Below, one piece after another: positions 52,357 through 61,719 of a stretch of 64,000 nt of DNA (the stretch's first letter is position 1; every line of letters starts with the position of its first letter). Origin of the DNA: UTCFX2 sp002050125 (GTDB lineage Bacteria > Chloroflexota > Anaerolineae > Anaerolineales > UBA4823); NCBI GenBank assembly GCA_027494035.1, contig JAOSJQ010000001.1:2356001-2420000 (forward strand), given 5' to 3'. A program made the translations under genes and the position numbers. Below the pieces are notes generated by a model. It was not told the DNA's origin, made no database searches, and worked only from the letters and a program-made list of their open reading frames with translations.

Positions 52357-53655
52357 ATTATCCCTAAAACTCTGCGCGATCAAAGCGGCGAAAGAGGCTA
52401 AAGCGTAGGCGATCCACAGGCAGGTGAGCGGAACGAGCGGCGCCACGTAACGCTGCCAGGGCAGCGGGACCAGCAGAAATAAAGCTAACCCCAGCGCCAG
52501 CGTCGCCGCCAGTACGATCAGGATGTCCAGGCGGGCTTGCAGTTCCTTTCGGCGCAGGTCGAGCAGCGCCAGGCTGATGCCCGCCAGCGTGAGCGCAAAC
52601 ATCGCGCCCCCTGCCAGCAAGCCGCGCAGCAGGTTGTGCCCCGGGATGGAAAGATAAGCCTGCTCGCTGAGGCGCGTTTCCGCCTGGTAATTGGCGGTTT
52701 CGGCAAACGCCGGCGGGGTCAGGTAAAGGTGGGCGAGCAGCGCGGCGGCTTTGCGCGCTGGGGTGTCCAGGGCGCTTTCCGGCTGCAGGCTGGCGTAATC
52801 CGCCGTCTGGCGGGCGAGCAAGTCCTGTCTTTCTTGCCAGCCAGCCTGAGCGGCGCGCCAGGGCGCGTTCCAGGAGACCGGGTTCAGAACCAGGGTGACC
52901 AGCGCAAAGGCGCCCAGCAGCTGCGCCCAACGCCACCCCAGGGCGAGCGCGCGGCTCTGCGGTTCTCGCTCACAGGCGGTTGACGGCAGCGCGGCTGCCA
53001 GCAGCCCGATCGGCAGCAAAACCGCGGCGGTCTGTTTGGCGCTCACCGCCAACGCCAGGGTCGACCCCGCCAGCCAGGCGTGCGACCGCATTTCGACCAG
53101 GCTCCAAACCGCCAGCAGCGCGCCGGTGACCAGCGCCGCCTCCGCCATCGCCCGGCGCGTGTGGAGCAGGATCAGGGCATTCAGCCCGAACAGGATCATG
53201 GCGAGCGCTCCGGCGGCGGGTCCCCGCAGGCGCAAACCCAGGCGGTAGATTAGCAGCAGGTCGAGCGGAAAGAGCAGCGCCAGCACGCCGCGCCCAATCA
53301 ACCGGGCGCGCGGTTCGGGGAGGGCGCCGGCAGCCTGATTTTCAGCCCAGGTTTTGGACCAATCCCAGTCCGATTTCTGAGGCGGCGCGCCGAACGCCCA
53401 TTGACTCAGCCCGAGCAGCGTGCGGGTCATAGGGGCGTCGATCAGGCGGTAACGCTGGCGCAGGTCGTCCGGCTGGTCGGCGCGCCAGGCGAGCGCCAAC
53501 GGGTCGCTGATCAGAGTTTGGAAATCGGCGCTCATCCAGAGGTAGGTGCTTTCATCTGGATGAAACGGAACGCGCGCCAACCCCCAGAAATAGAACGCGC
53601 TCAGGGCGGCGCCGATGACCAGCGGCAGCCAGGCTTTGCGGAAAAATGCCGTCAA
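52339..53655 (-). CDS. Polytopic GT-C-fold glycosyltransferase-like membrane protein
   Basis: A 438-residue protein with about ten to eleven hydrophobic helices. The early loop RVPFHPDESTYLWMSADFQT carries the DE motif of GT-C enzymes that use lipid-linked sugars, such as PMT/ArnT relatives. No soluble GT-A domain is seen. The donor and acceptor are unknown. Its C-terminus runs into the sigA terminator hairpin. The next gene upstream (53652) overlaps its start by 4 bases. Confidence 0.8.
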   Translation of the reverse strand: MTAFFRKAWLPLVIGAALSAFYFWGLARVPFHPDESTYLWMSADFQTLISDPLALAWRADQPDDLRQRYRLIDAPMTRTLLGLSQWAFGAPPQKSDWDWSKTWAENQAAGALPEPRARLIGRGVLALLFPLDLLLIYRLGLRLRGPAAGALAMILFGLNALILLHTRRAMAEAALVTGALLAVWSLVEMRSHAWLAGSTLALAVSAKQTAAVLLPIGLLAAALPSTACEREPQSRALALGWRWAQLLGAFALVTLVLNPVSWNAPWRAAQAGWQERQDLLARQTADYASLQPESALDTPARKAAALLAHLYLTPPAFAETANYQAETRLSEQAYLSIPGHNLLRGLLAGGAMFALTLAGISLALLDLRRKELQARLDILIVLAATLALGLALFLLVPLPWQRYVAPLVPLTCLWIAYALASFAALIAQSFRDNKKTAT

Positions 53656-55256
53656 GGCTGCACCCGGTCGAAGATCAACATGCCCGCGCTGCCGTAGATG
53701 TCCGTCGGGATGGTCTCGCGCAGACGGTACTGAGCCTGAAAAGCCAGGTCGGGCAGCAGGCAGTTGCGCCCGTACACTTCCAGGATCACGATCACGTCGG
53801 GCTGGGCTTCCAGGATCAGTTCTGGGGGGATGGCATAGTTGATCACATAGCAGGCGGGATCGAGAGGATAAAAGCGCGTGGACTGGGGCGAGTTCAGACC
53901 GACCGTATCCACGATGCGCATGCCCGTGTAGAAACCCAGCACGCCCACATCTCCGGCAGCCAGGCTGGGCAACGCGCCCGACCGATCAGCCATTGTGGAC
54001 GTGACCTCCTCCGCCGCCTGCCGATAGAGCAGTTCGAGCTTGTACCACGCCATCTCCGGCGCGGGTCGATCCAGACCGTGATCCGGGTGCAGCCGCCAGT
54101 CGCGCAGCAAAAGCAGGGTGGGAGCCAGCACGATCAAAACCAGCGCCGCCAGCCGGGGCAGCCGTTCGTTGGCGCGCCAGCCCCTGGCTTTCAACCCCGC
54201 GAACAGGCTGAAAAGCAGCGTCTCAGCCCCGCCGAGGATGAACAGGTAATACGCCGGCAGCGGGGGGGTCATGTACCAGCGAAAAATGAGCGGGTTCGCC
54301 AGCGCAAAGACGGCGAAGTACAGCCAGGGGTACAGCGCCAGCGGCAGGGCGCGCGGCTGAATTTTGAGCGCCCGCCAACTGCCGACGATGTACAAAAAGG
54401 GGTAGAGCGCCATCCCGACCGCAATCCAGCGGGTGCCAAAGGTCAGGTGTTCCAGAAATGGTGTGGTGTAGTGCTGGAGCAGGCGCACGAAACCCGACTC
54501 CGGCGCAAGCCGATAGGCGACCGTCTTGGCAGCGACGGAATGCGCGATCGGGCTGCCAAAGTAAAGCGTAGCAAACCCCAGCCAGGCGATTACCGGCGCG
54601 CCAAACGCCAGCCCTTCTTCGATTATCCGCCGGACGTTCAATGCGCCGCGGCGGAAGTCGCTCCACCAGCTCCACAGGCGGTCCAGCGCCTGCGGGGCGA
54701 TCAGGATCAGCGCGTCCGGGCGCGTGAGGAACGCCAGCGCCGCCAGCAGCGCCGCCAGGCGCGGGCGGCTGTCGATGTGCGCCGCGGCGGTCCCGATCAG
54801 CAGCAAGACGCACACGCTGGTCTCCAGCCCGCCGATGGCGAAGGTCACGCTGAACGGGGCGACCGCCCAAGCGAGCGCCGCCCCCAGCCCGGCGAAGCGG
54901 AAGCCCAGCCGGCGTCCCAGGTAGAGCAGCAGCAGACAGGTGGCGCCGTCCGCCAGCGCGTTCACCAGCAGCGAGATTTGCGGGAAGGGGGCTTGCGTTC
55001 CGCCGCCTAACAGGCTGAGCGCGGTCAACAGCCCGGTGTAGAGCGGGGTGGTCGTGCCCATCACGCGCTCGCCCGGGTTGTACACGAACCCCGCGCCCGC
55101 CAGGATGTTCCGCACGTAGCGGTAGGTGATGTATGAATCGTCGATCGTACGCGGACCGGGCAGCGTGCGGGCGACCAGCGCCAGCAGGAATATCCCCGCG
55201 GGTATCAGCAGTTGGAGGATTTCGATTCTTTTTGCGCCAATCCGAATCGTCGTCAT
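53652..55256 (-). CDS. Polytopic GT-C-fold glycosyltransferase-like membrane protein
   Basis: A 534-residue protein from the ATG at 55256. It has about twelve helices and the GT-C acid motif in GPRTIDDSYITYRYVRNILA, followed by a hydrophilic C-terminal domain with LDPACYVINYAIPPELILEA. An upstream in-frame start exists but lacks a ribosome site. It overlaps the next gene downstream (52339) by four bases, so the two are coupled. It probably transfers a sugar from a polyprenyl-phosphate donor at the outer face of the membrane. Confidence 0.8.
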   Translation of the reverse strand: MTTIRIGAKRIEILQLLIPAGIFLLALVARTLPGPRTIDDSYITYRYVRNILAGAGFVYNPGERVMGTTTPLYTGLLTALSLLGGGTQAPFPQISLLVNALADGATCLLLLYLGRRLGFRFAGLGAALAWAVAPFSVTFAIGGLETSVCVLLLIGTAAAHIDSRPRLAALLAALAFLTRPDALILIAPQALDRLWSWWSDFRRGALNVRRIIEEGLAFGAPVIAWLGFATLYFGSPIAHSVAAKTVAYRLAPESGFVRLLQHYTTPFLEHLTFGTRWIAVGMALYPFLYIVGSWRALKIQPRALPLALYPWLYFAVFALANPLIFRWYMTPPLPAYYLFILGGAETLLFSLFAGLKARGWRANERLPRLAALVLIVLAPTLLLLRDWRLHPDHGLDRPAPEMAWYKLELLYRQAAEEVTSTMADRSGALPSLAAGDVGVLGFYTGMRIVDTVGLNSPQSTRFYPLDPACYVINYAIPPELILEAQPDVIVILEVYGRNCLLPDLAFQAQYRLRETIPTDIYGSAGMLIFDRVQP

Positions 55257-55364
55257 AAGCGGGTTTCGCCGTGGGTATGATACCCCGCCCTGAACCGCTG
55301 TCAACCGGATTTTGCAGTTTTGTAATCCGCCCGGAGATTATTCTGGCTTAGAATAACGAAGCAT

Positions 55365-57017
55365 ATGAAGAGCATTTCGCGATCTTTTTCCAACCCGTGG
55401 TTCTGGCTGCTGGCAGCGATCCTAGCCGCGATGGGGTTGAAAGCCTGGTTGATCCTCGGCGGGTGGGTCTCGTTCAACTCGGATGAAGCGGTCGTGGCGT
55501 TGATGGGGCGGCACATCTTGCAGGGCGCCCGCCCGATCTTCTTCTACGGACAGGCGTATATGGGCAGCCTGGACGCCTTTCTGGTCGCGGGCGGGTTTGC
55601 GCTGTTCGGCGAGCAGGTGTGGGTCATCCGCCTGGTGCAAAGCCTGCTGTATGCCGGCTTTCTGCTGACCACCGCGCGGCTGGGGCGCGCGGTCTTCGGC
55701 AACTGGTCCGCCGGCGTTCTGGCGGCGGGGCTGCTGGCGATCCCGACGGTGAACGTCAGCCTGTACACCACCGCCTCGTTAGGGGGCTATGGCGAGGCGC
55801 TGTTGATCGGCAACCTGATATTGCTGTGCGTGCTGCAAACCCGCAATAGCTATCTCGCACAGGATTTTCCGGGTCCGCTGCGCTGGTGGGCGCTTTACGG
55901 CTTGCTGAGCGGGCTGGGTTTGTGGGCGTTGGGGCTGAGCCTGGTGTACAGCCTGCCCGCCGGGGTCTTCTTGTGCGCCTTGCTGTGGGCGCATCGCCGC
56001 AAAGGACACCCGCTCGAGGCTTCTCGCCTGGCGCTGGCGTTTGGCGTGGCGGCGGTTGGCGGAGTGCTCGGTTCGCTGCCGTGGTGGATCTACGCCCTGG
56101 GACACGACGTCCAGAGCTTGATCCGCGAGCTGACCGGCGGCGCGATCGCCGGCGTGGAGGCTCTGCCCTACGGTTTGCAGATTGTGCGCCACAGCCTCAA
56201 CCTGCTGCTTTTCGGCGGCAGCGCGGCGTTCGGTTTCCGACCGCCCTGGGACGTGCGCTGGCTGGGGCTGCCGCTGCTGCCGTTCGTCCTGCTTTTCTGG
56301 ATGGCGGCGCTCGTCCACGCGATCCGGCAGGCGCGCCGCGCCGCCTGGGAGAGCGGGCGGCTGCTGTTGATGGGCGTGATCTTGACGCTGGCGGCGGGTT
56401 TTGTTTTCACCCCGTTCGGCGCCGATCCGTCGGGGCGGTATATGCTGCCGGCGGCGGCGCCGCTGGCGCTGTTTGCCGCGGCGCTGATCCTCGACCTGCA
56501 GCGCCGGGTGGGCGGCTGGGCGTTCGCGTTGGCGGGGCTGCTGATCGTGTACCAGTTGTGGGGGACGCTCCAATCGGCGTTCCACTACCCGCCCGGGATC
56601 ACGACCCAGTTTTTCAGCCCGACTCAAATCGACCGGCGCTACGACCCGCAGTTGATTGCGTTTCTGCGCGAGCAAGGTGAGCAGCGCGGCTATGGCAATT
56701 ATTGGGTGACTTACCCGCTGGCGTTTCTTTCGCAGGAGGAATTGATTTTTACGCCGCGCCTGCCGTATCACGCCGATTTTCGCTACACGCGGCGCGATGA
56801 CCGCTACGCCCCCTACGACTTGCTCGTGGAGCAGGCGGAGCGGGTGGCGTATATCACCACCCGCCACCCCGCGCTAGACGCGTATCTGCGGGCGGCGTTC
56901 CAGCGTTCCGGCGTCGAGTGGCAGGAGGCGCAGATCGGCGATTATCGTGTGTTCTACGGGCTTTCGCAGCTCATCCGCCCGGATGAGATCGGGTTGGGCG
57001 AGACGACCACCCCCTGA
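55365..57017 (+). CDS. Polytopic GT-C-fold glycosyltransferase-like membrane protein
   Basis: A 550-residue protein. The catalytic-type acids lie in LGGWVSFNSDEAVVALMGRH (SDE), followed by helices such as FFYGQAYMGSLDAFLVAGGF. The last ~120 residues form an extracytoplasmic domain (REQGEQRGYGNYWVTYPLAF). It is divergent from the 53652 gene with a 108-base spacer. It is 9 bases before the next gene, so they form one unit. Confidence 0.8.
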   Translation: MKSISRSFSNPWFWLLAAILAAMGLKAWLILGGWVSFNSDEAVVALMGRHILQGARPIFFYGQAYMGSLDAFLVAGGFALFGEQVWVIRLVQSLLYAGFLLTTARLGRAVFGNWSAGVLAAGLLAIPTVNVSLYTTASLGGYGEALLIGNLILLCVLQTRNSYLAQDFPGPLRWWALYGLLSGLGLWALGLSLVYSLPAGVFLCALLWAHRRKGHPLEASRLALAFGVAAVGGVLGSLPWWIYALGHDVQSLIRELTGGAIAGVEALPYGLQIVRHSLNLLLFGGSAAFGFRPPWDVRWLGLPLLPFVLLFWMAALVHAIRQARRAAWESGRLLLMGVILTLAAGFVFTPFGADPSGRYMLPAAAPLALFAAALILDLQRRVGGWAFALAGLLIVYQLWGTLQSAFHYPPGITTQFFSPTQIDRRYDPQLIAFLREQGEQRGYGNYWVTYPLAFLSQEELIFTPRLPYHADFRYTRRDDRYAPYDLLVEQAERVAYITTRHPALDAYLRAAFQRSGVEWQEAQIGDYRVFYGLSQLIRPDEIGLGETTTP

Positions 57018-57026
57018 GGCGCAGCG

Positions 57027-58484
57027 ATGAGCACCCGGCGGCTGGTTTCCTGGCTCACATTTCTGGCGGTCTTTGCTATGGCGGCGCGCGTTTCCGTGGA
57101 TTCGGATACCTGGTGGCACCTGCGCGCCGGTCAGTGGATGATCGACCACCGCGCGATTTTGCAGCAAGACCTCTTCTCTTATACGCGGCTGGGGGCGCCC
57201 TGGGAGTATCCGGGCTGGCTGGTCGAAATCCCGATGGCGTTGATCTTCCGCGTTTTCGGTCCGGGCGGGCTGAACCTGTGGGCCGCGGCGATGGTCACGC
57301 TGGCGTTCGGGCTGCTGTGGTGGGCGTTGACGGGCGGCGCGTTCTTGAAGGCGTTCGTGACCGTGCTGGCGGCGGCGGCTTCGGGGATCTACTGGGCGGC
57401 GCGGCCCTACCTGGTCACGTTTGTGCTGGCGGCGGCGTTTCTGTTGATTTTGGAAAACGAAGCCTCCAAGCCGCCGCGGGCGCCGGGCGTCTGGCGGCGG
57501 TTGGGATGGCTGCCGCTGTTGATGGTCGTGTGGGCGAACAGCCACGGGGGTTTTATCGTGGGGTTCATGCTGCTGGGCGTGTACGGCTTTGCCGCGCTGA
57601 CGGCTTGGTTGCTCAACCCCGCGCGTCCCCGTCTGCGCGATTCGCAGGCATTCCAGTTGGGGATCGTCGGGCTGGCAATGATCCTGGCGGTGTGCCTCAA
57701 TCCTGCGGGACCAGTCATGCTGCTCTATCCGTTCAAGACCGTTTCGATCGGCGCGTTGCAGCAGTACATCCAGGAGTGGCAGCCGCCCGATTTCCATTCG
57801 GCGCAGGTGCAGCCGTTCATCTGGCTGCTCTTGCTCACGTTTGGGGCGGTTGGGGCGTCGCGGCAGCGCTTGCGGCTGAGCGACTTTCTGCTCACCGCCG
57901 GGTTTGCCTATTTATCCTTCATGGCGGCGCGCAACGTCGCTTTATTTGCGCTGGCGGCGCCGCTGGCGTTGACCCGCCACGCCGCCCCGTTAACCGAGGC
58001 GTTAAGCCGCCGCCTGGGGCTGCGCCCCGCCTTCGGGGGCGGAACGCCGCAAACCCGCAAGCTCAACTGGGTGATCTTCGGCGTGCTGGCGCTGGTCGTG
58101 GCGCTCAAGGCGGCGGCAGTTCTGCCCGCCGAAGCCAGCCTGGTCGAGATGCGCAAAACGCTGCCGGTGGAAGCTGTCAATTTTCTAAGGTCGGAACGCC
58201 CTGCGGGGAGGCTGTTCAACTCGTATAATTGGGGCGCGTATCTCATGTGGGAATTGCCGGAATACCCGGTCTTCATCGACGGGCGCACCGACCTGTACGA
58301 CGACGAGCTGGTCGACGAATGGCTGCGGGTGATCCGCGCGGAAGCTGGCTGGCAGGAGGTCCTGCAGCGCTGGGAGGTGCGGCTGGCGCTGATCGAGCCC
58401 GGCGCACCGCTGGCGCGCGAACTGGAGCAAGCCGGCTGGGTCGAGTTGTACCGCGATGAGCGGGCGGTGGTGTATGGGCGGTGA
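57027..58484 (+). CDS. Polytopic membrane protein, GT-C-like, unknown function
   Basis: A 485-residue protein with ten or more helices. It starts with SVDSDTWWHLRAGQWMIDHR (acids near the first loop) and ends with YPVFIDGRTDLYDDELVDEW, a segment I have seen in a family of membrane proteins next to glycosyltransferases. A named function is not assigned. Ribosome site is weak. It shares the transcript with the upstream GT-C gene. Confidence 0.75.
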   Translation: MSTRRLVSWLTFLAVFAMAARVSVDSDTWWHLRAGQWMIDHRAILQQDLFSYTRLGAPWEYPGWLVEIPMALIFRVFGPGGLNLWAAAMVTLAFGLLWWALTGGAFLKAFVTVLAAAASGIYWAARPYLVTFVLAAAFLLILENEASKPPRAPGVWRRLGWLPLLMVVWANSHGGFIVGFMLLGVYGFAALTAWLLNPARPRLRDSQAFQLGIVGLAMILAVCLNPAGPVMLLYPFKTVSIGALQQYIQEWQPPDFHSAQVQPFIWLLLLTFGAVGASRQRLRLSDFLLTAGFAYLSFMAARNVALFALAAPLALTRHAAPLTEALSRRLGLRPAFGGGTPQTRKLNWVIFGVLALVVALKAAAVLPAEASLVEMRKTLPVEAVNFLRSERPAGRLFNSYNWGAYLMWELPEYPVFIDGRTDLYDDELVDEWLRVIRAEAGWQEVLQRWEVRLALIEPGAPLARELEQAGWVELYRDERAVVYGR

Positions 58485-58567
58485 GGTAAGTGTGGTGGAT
58501 TTCACTCAACAGACACCAAACTTGAATAAGTTCTCTCGTAACTTTAAAAAATTGTTGCTGACTTATT

Positions 58568-59683
58568 ATGCTGAATTTCTATTACCGTTCTAAGGAAATA
58601 GTTGGAGTAAGAATTAGGAACAATTCTCGCGATTTACTGGCGATTTTGTTCCTTGTTCTGGTAACAGTTTTCACGCGTCTCCCATTCATGAACTGGCCTT
58701 TGATTTCTGATGAAGGCGGATATGCGTATACATCTATATGGTGGTTTCGTGGACTCACGTTGTACTCGGATCAACTCTGGTTCGACCGCCCCCAGGCGAT
58801 TTTTTTGATATATAAATTAGGGTTATCGTTGTTTGGAAATGAAACCTGGGCGATTCGTTTTTGGGGATCTTTGTGGGCAGCTGGGACTGCTGTCTTTGTG
58901 TTTTTCATTGGTTACAGGCTTGGAAATCTAACAACCGCGCTACTGGCAGGAGGAATATTTGTTTTATATTCTGGTTTGCCGTTCATTGAGGGGTTCACGG
59001 CAAACGCAGAAGTATTTGCTGCTTTCTTTTCCGTAGCATGTGTATTTTTTTTACTCGAGGGTCGCACTGGTTTAGCGGGTTTGCTTGGTTCAGTTGCGTT
59101 CTTAACCAAACCTGCTGCGGTGAGTATTCTCATCTTTGCGTTGATTTGGATAGCGATGAATCATCGCAGTTGGCGAACTTTATTGGCGTTTTTTGGGGGG
59201 GCAATAATCATCCCCGTAATCTCGCTCATCCATGGAATACTATCAGTCGGCTTTAATGATTATTTGTATGCTATTGTGCTATTCAGATTGTCATTTAGAG
59301 ACAAGCTAGATTTATTATCGCAATTAAATAATATTTTGCATACCTTACCTGTTTGGGCACCACTTTGCCTCTTGACAGTATTCTCGGCGAAGTATTTGAA
59401 TAGAGATCGTAGTAAGTTCATCTTCCTATGGCTATTTTCAGCCCTCTTTGGAATGGCAATAGGAGGGAATTGGTGGCGGCATTATTTCATTCAAGTAATC
59501 CCTCCGTTAGCCGTAGGTGCTGCCTTTGGGATTCGATATCTATCAGGCAAAAAGATCGCAGGAAAAATCGTTACATCTGTGATATTCATTATCCCAGTAA
59601 TTGTTTATAGTATTTTCGCGATTATCCCTCCAAACATAGGCTCTTGGCTGTTATATCAGCGTAGGCGGAATGTGTCAATGATT
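58568..59683 (+). pseudogene. N-terminal part of a GT39-type membrane glycosyltransferase, interrupted by IS3
   Basis: 372 codons, AT-rich compared with the left half of the window. MNWPLISDEGGYAYTSIWWF has the acid motif of GT39-like enzymes; ten or so helices follow. The frame meets TGA at the first base of an IS3 element at 59684. Its continuation is at 61299. The intact protein would be about 490 residues. Base composition unlike its left neighbours suggests acquisition by transfer. Confidence 0.8.
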
Positions 59684-59758
59684 TGAGACAACTTGGTTTG
59701 GAATTTAGTGAGTACATGTCATGCAAGGGATAATTGCTCACGTCTTTTGGCCAAGAAG

Positions 59759-59804
59759 GTTGTGGAAAAGTGGAAAGGTGAAGATTTTTCCACTTTTCCA
59801 CAAC
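59759..59804. other. Long hairpin at the IS3 left end
   Basis: GTTGTGGAAAAGTGGAAA and its exact reverse complement, 18 bases each, flank a 10-base loop just past the orfB stop (59819, minus strand). It could block read-through into the IS or act as a terminator, but lacks a T-run. Confidence 0.7.
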
Positions 59805-59818
59805 CTCTACTACTACGG

Positions 59819-60838
59819 CTACGATAGGTTCTTTTCGATCTCCGCCGGTGTTTTCGGTGGATTGATCCAAACTGCATCCGGCAATGGTTGAGGTCTGGGT
59901 AGTCCTTTAACAAATCGTTCCGGGTGTTGCTGGTAAGCTGCTTGCAGTACCTGCTGGCGCTGCTGGATTACTGCCTGAGCCCGGCCATAGTGAACATCGG
60001 CTGGGGTTAGAAGTCCTAGAGCCGTATGGTGGTGCTCATAGTTGTACCAGGCGAAGAAATCTTGAGCCCAACGGCGCGCATCTTGCTGGCATCCAAAGCG
60101 TTCTGGATAATCGGGCCGGTACTTCAAGGTTTTGAACTGAGCTTCAGAGAAAGGGTTATCGTTGGAAGTATGCGGTCTGGAGTGGGTTTTGGTCACTCCC
60201 AGGTCAGCCAACAAGAAGGCCACCGGTTTGGAAGTCATCGAACTGCCACGATCGGCGTGAACGGTGAGTTGATCTGGCTGGATGCCTTGTCGGGCACAGG
60301 TTTCAGCGATGAGTTGGCTGGCCAGGTTGGCGGATTCTCGTGTTGCCACCATCCAGCCGACCACAAAACGGCTAAAGACATCCAGGATATCGTACAGGTA
60401 ATAGTAGGTCCATTTGGCTGGTCCCAGCAGTTTGGTGATATCCCAACTCCACAGTTCATTGGGTTTGGTCGCCAAAATCTCCGGTTTGACATAATTGGGA
60501 TGGCGCAACTGGTTGCGACGCTCGCATACTTCGTCATATTCATCCAAAATGCGATACATGCTTCGCCAGGAACACAGATATTGTCCTTCATCCAGCAGAG
60601 TCGCATATACCTCGCGCGGTGCACTATCCTGAAAACGCTCGCTGTTCAGGAGCTGCCGCACTTCTGCTTTCTCAGCCTGGCTGAGCGCTCGTGGCGAAGC
60701 AACTGGCTCTGGAGAGGGTGGCTGTTCAGGCTCGCTAACCTGGCGAGATCGATACAAACTGGCTCTGGGCACATCCAATGTCCAACAAGCCCTAGATATT
60801 CCCACCGTCTCCCCCAACTGCTCCGCCGTCTGGATCAT
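59819..60838 (-). CDS. IS3-family transposase OrfB (catalytic)
   Basis: 339 residues from the ATG at 60838. The DDE integrase-like core shows WSWDITKL (first D), DQLTVHADRGSS (second D) and NDNPFSEAQFKTLKY (E). The start ATG overlaps the predicted orfA stop (ATGA). The upstream frame extends further but only through low-quality sequence. The catalytic residues look intact, so the element may be active. Confidence 0.92.
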   Translation of the reverse strand: MIQTAEQLGETVGISRACWTLDVPRASLYRSRQVSEPEQPPSPEPVASPRALSQAEKAEVRQLLNSERFQDSAPREVYATLLDEGQYLCSWRSMYRILDEYDEVCERRNQLRHPNYVKPEILATKPNELWSWDITKLLGPAKWTYYYLYDILDVFSRFVVGWMVATRESANLASQLIAETCARQGIQPDQLTVHADRGSSMTSKPVAFLLADLGVTKTHSRPHTSNDNPFSEAQFKTLKYRPDYPERFGCQQDARRWAQDFFAWYNYEHHHTALGLLTPADVHYGRAQAVIQQRQQVLQAAYQQHPERFVKGLPRPQPLPDAVWINPPKTPAEIEKNLS

Positions 60839-61247
60839 TTCACTTCGTCCAAGTCTTGCTCTTCCACTGGCACTCCGAGCATCTGAGCAACTTTTTTTGA
60901 ACATCAATGATCAATTCGGCTTGTTCCAACCGCTTTCTCAAACGCTCATTCTCGCGCTTCAACCTGCTGAGCTCACCTGCCTGTGCATCCGCTTTCGGCC
61001 CACGCTTGTGCGCCGATAAACCTTCCAGGCTGCCCCGATCACGCTGTTCACGCCATTTGTAGATCAACGATGAATATAAACCTTCGCGCCGCAGCAACGC
61101 CCCAATCTCGCCTTTCTCTTTGCAGGCTTCCACTTCTTGCAATATGCGCAACTTGTACTCGGCTGTGTATCGCTTGCGCTGTGCTTTTTCTACCACTTCC
61201 GTTTCAGGCATTTTTTCGCTTACCTTACCATTTCTGTTCTGAGACAT
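60835..61247 (-). CDS. IS3-family transposase OrfA (HTH)
   Basis: About 137 residues. KRYTAEYKLRILQEVEACKE and GALLRREGLYSSLIYKWREQ is the HTH_Tnp_1 helix-turn-helix; then a leucine-zipper-like ELSRLKRENERLRKRLEQAE. As written the frame ends early at 60840 after KKLLRCSECQWK. Adding one A in the A7 run at 60892-60898, or slipping there, gives QKKVAQMLGVPVEEQDLDEV and a stop overlapping the orfB ATG. Programmed slippage at an A7G is possible, but a sequence error is as likely. Confidence 0.85.
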
Positions 61248-61298
61248 CTTGTTTCTCCTCCGCCCTGCTCCCTAAATTATTGGTCGGAGTTGTCTCAC

Positions 61299-61655
61299 TA
61301 TTATAGTCACAGAGGGAGGGGCTATCAGATTGCTGATCGAGTGGCAACCTATTTGAGGTCAAACACGGCTGCGGATGAAACGATATATATCGCTTTTGCG
61401 GAAGCCGACATTTATTGGTTGGCTGATCGAAGAAGCTCTTATCCCCATATCTACAGATTAGAGGTTCAACATATCCCGGGGGCTTATGATCGGATAATCA
61501 AAATGATCGAAGAGAAAGTTCCAACCTATATTCTGGCGTTAGATTCTCCGGTAGTGGTAAATAAGACCACAGAAAGTCTTATGACGCCGTTGAATGAAAA
61601 TTATCACATCGTTAACACGTTCGATGGGATACCTTTATATAAAAGAGACGAGTGA
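61299..61655 (+). pseudogene. C-terminal part of the GT39-type gene interrupted by IS3
   Basis: YYSHRGRGYQIADRVATYLR continues the frame after removing the IS. The rest has DETIYIAFAEADIYWLADRR and ends PLYKRDE, a periplasmic domain typical of the family's C-terminus. Confidence 0.75.
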
Positions 61656-61719
61656 AAAAAATGAAACTTATTCACCAGGTTATACGATTTGACAGAAATT
61701 CATCATCCAAGGAGCTGTT

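Larger units (their letters stand above)
59684..61298. mobile_element. IS3-family insertion sequence (about 1.6 kb)
   Basis: Ends TGAGACAACT and AGTTGTCTCA are inverted repeats (left 59684-59693, right 61288-61297). It contains orfA and orfB on the minus strand. It splits a GT39-type gene. No clear target duplication: ATT precedes the left end but the right flank starts TATTATAG. Excising 59684-61298 restores the frame MIYYSHRGRGYQ, which supports these borders. Confidence 0.85.

Noticed and set aside
59678..61305. Target-site duplication ATT for the IS3 element
   Set aside because: It would leave the gene out of frame and does not lie directly next to the right TIR.
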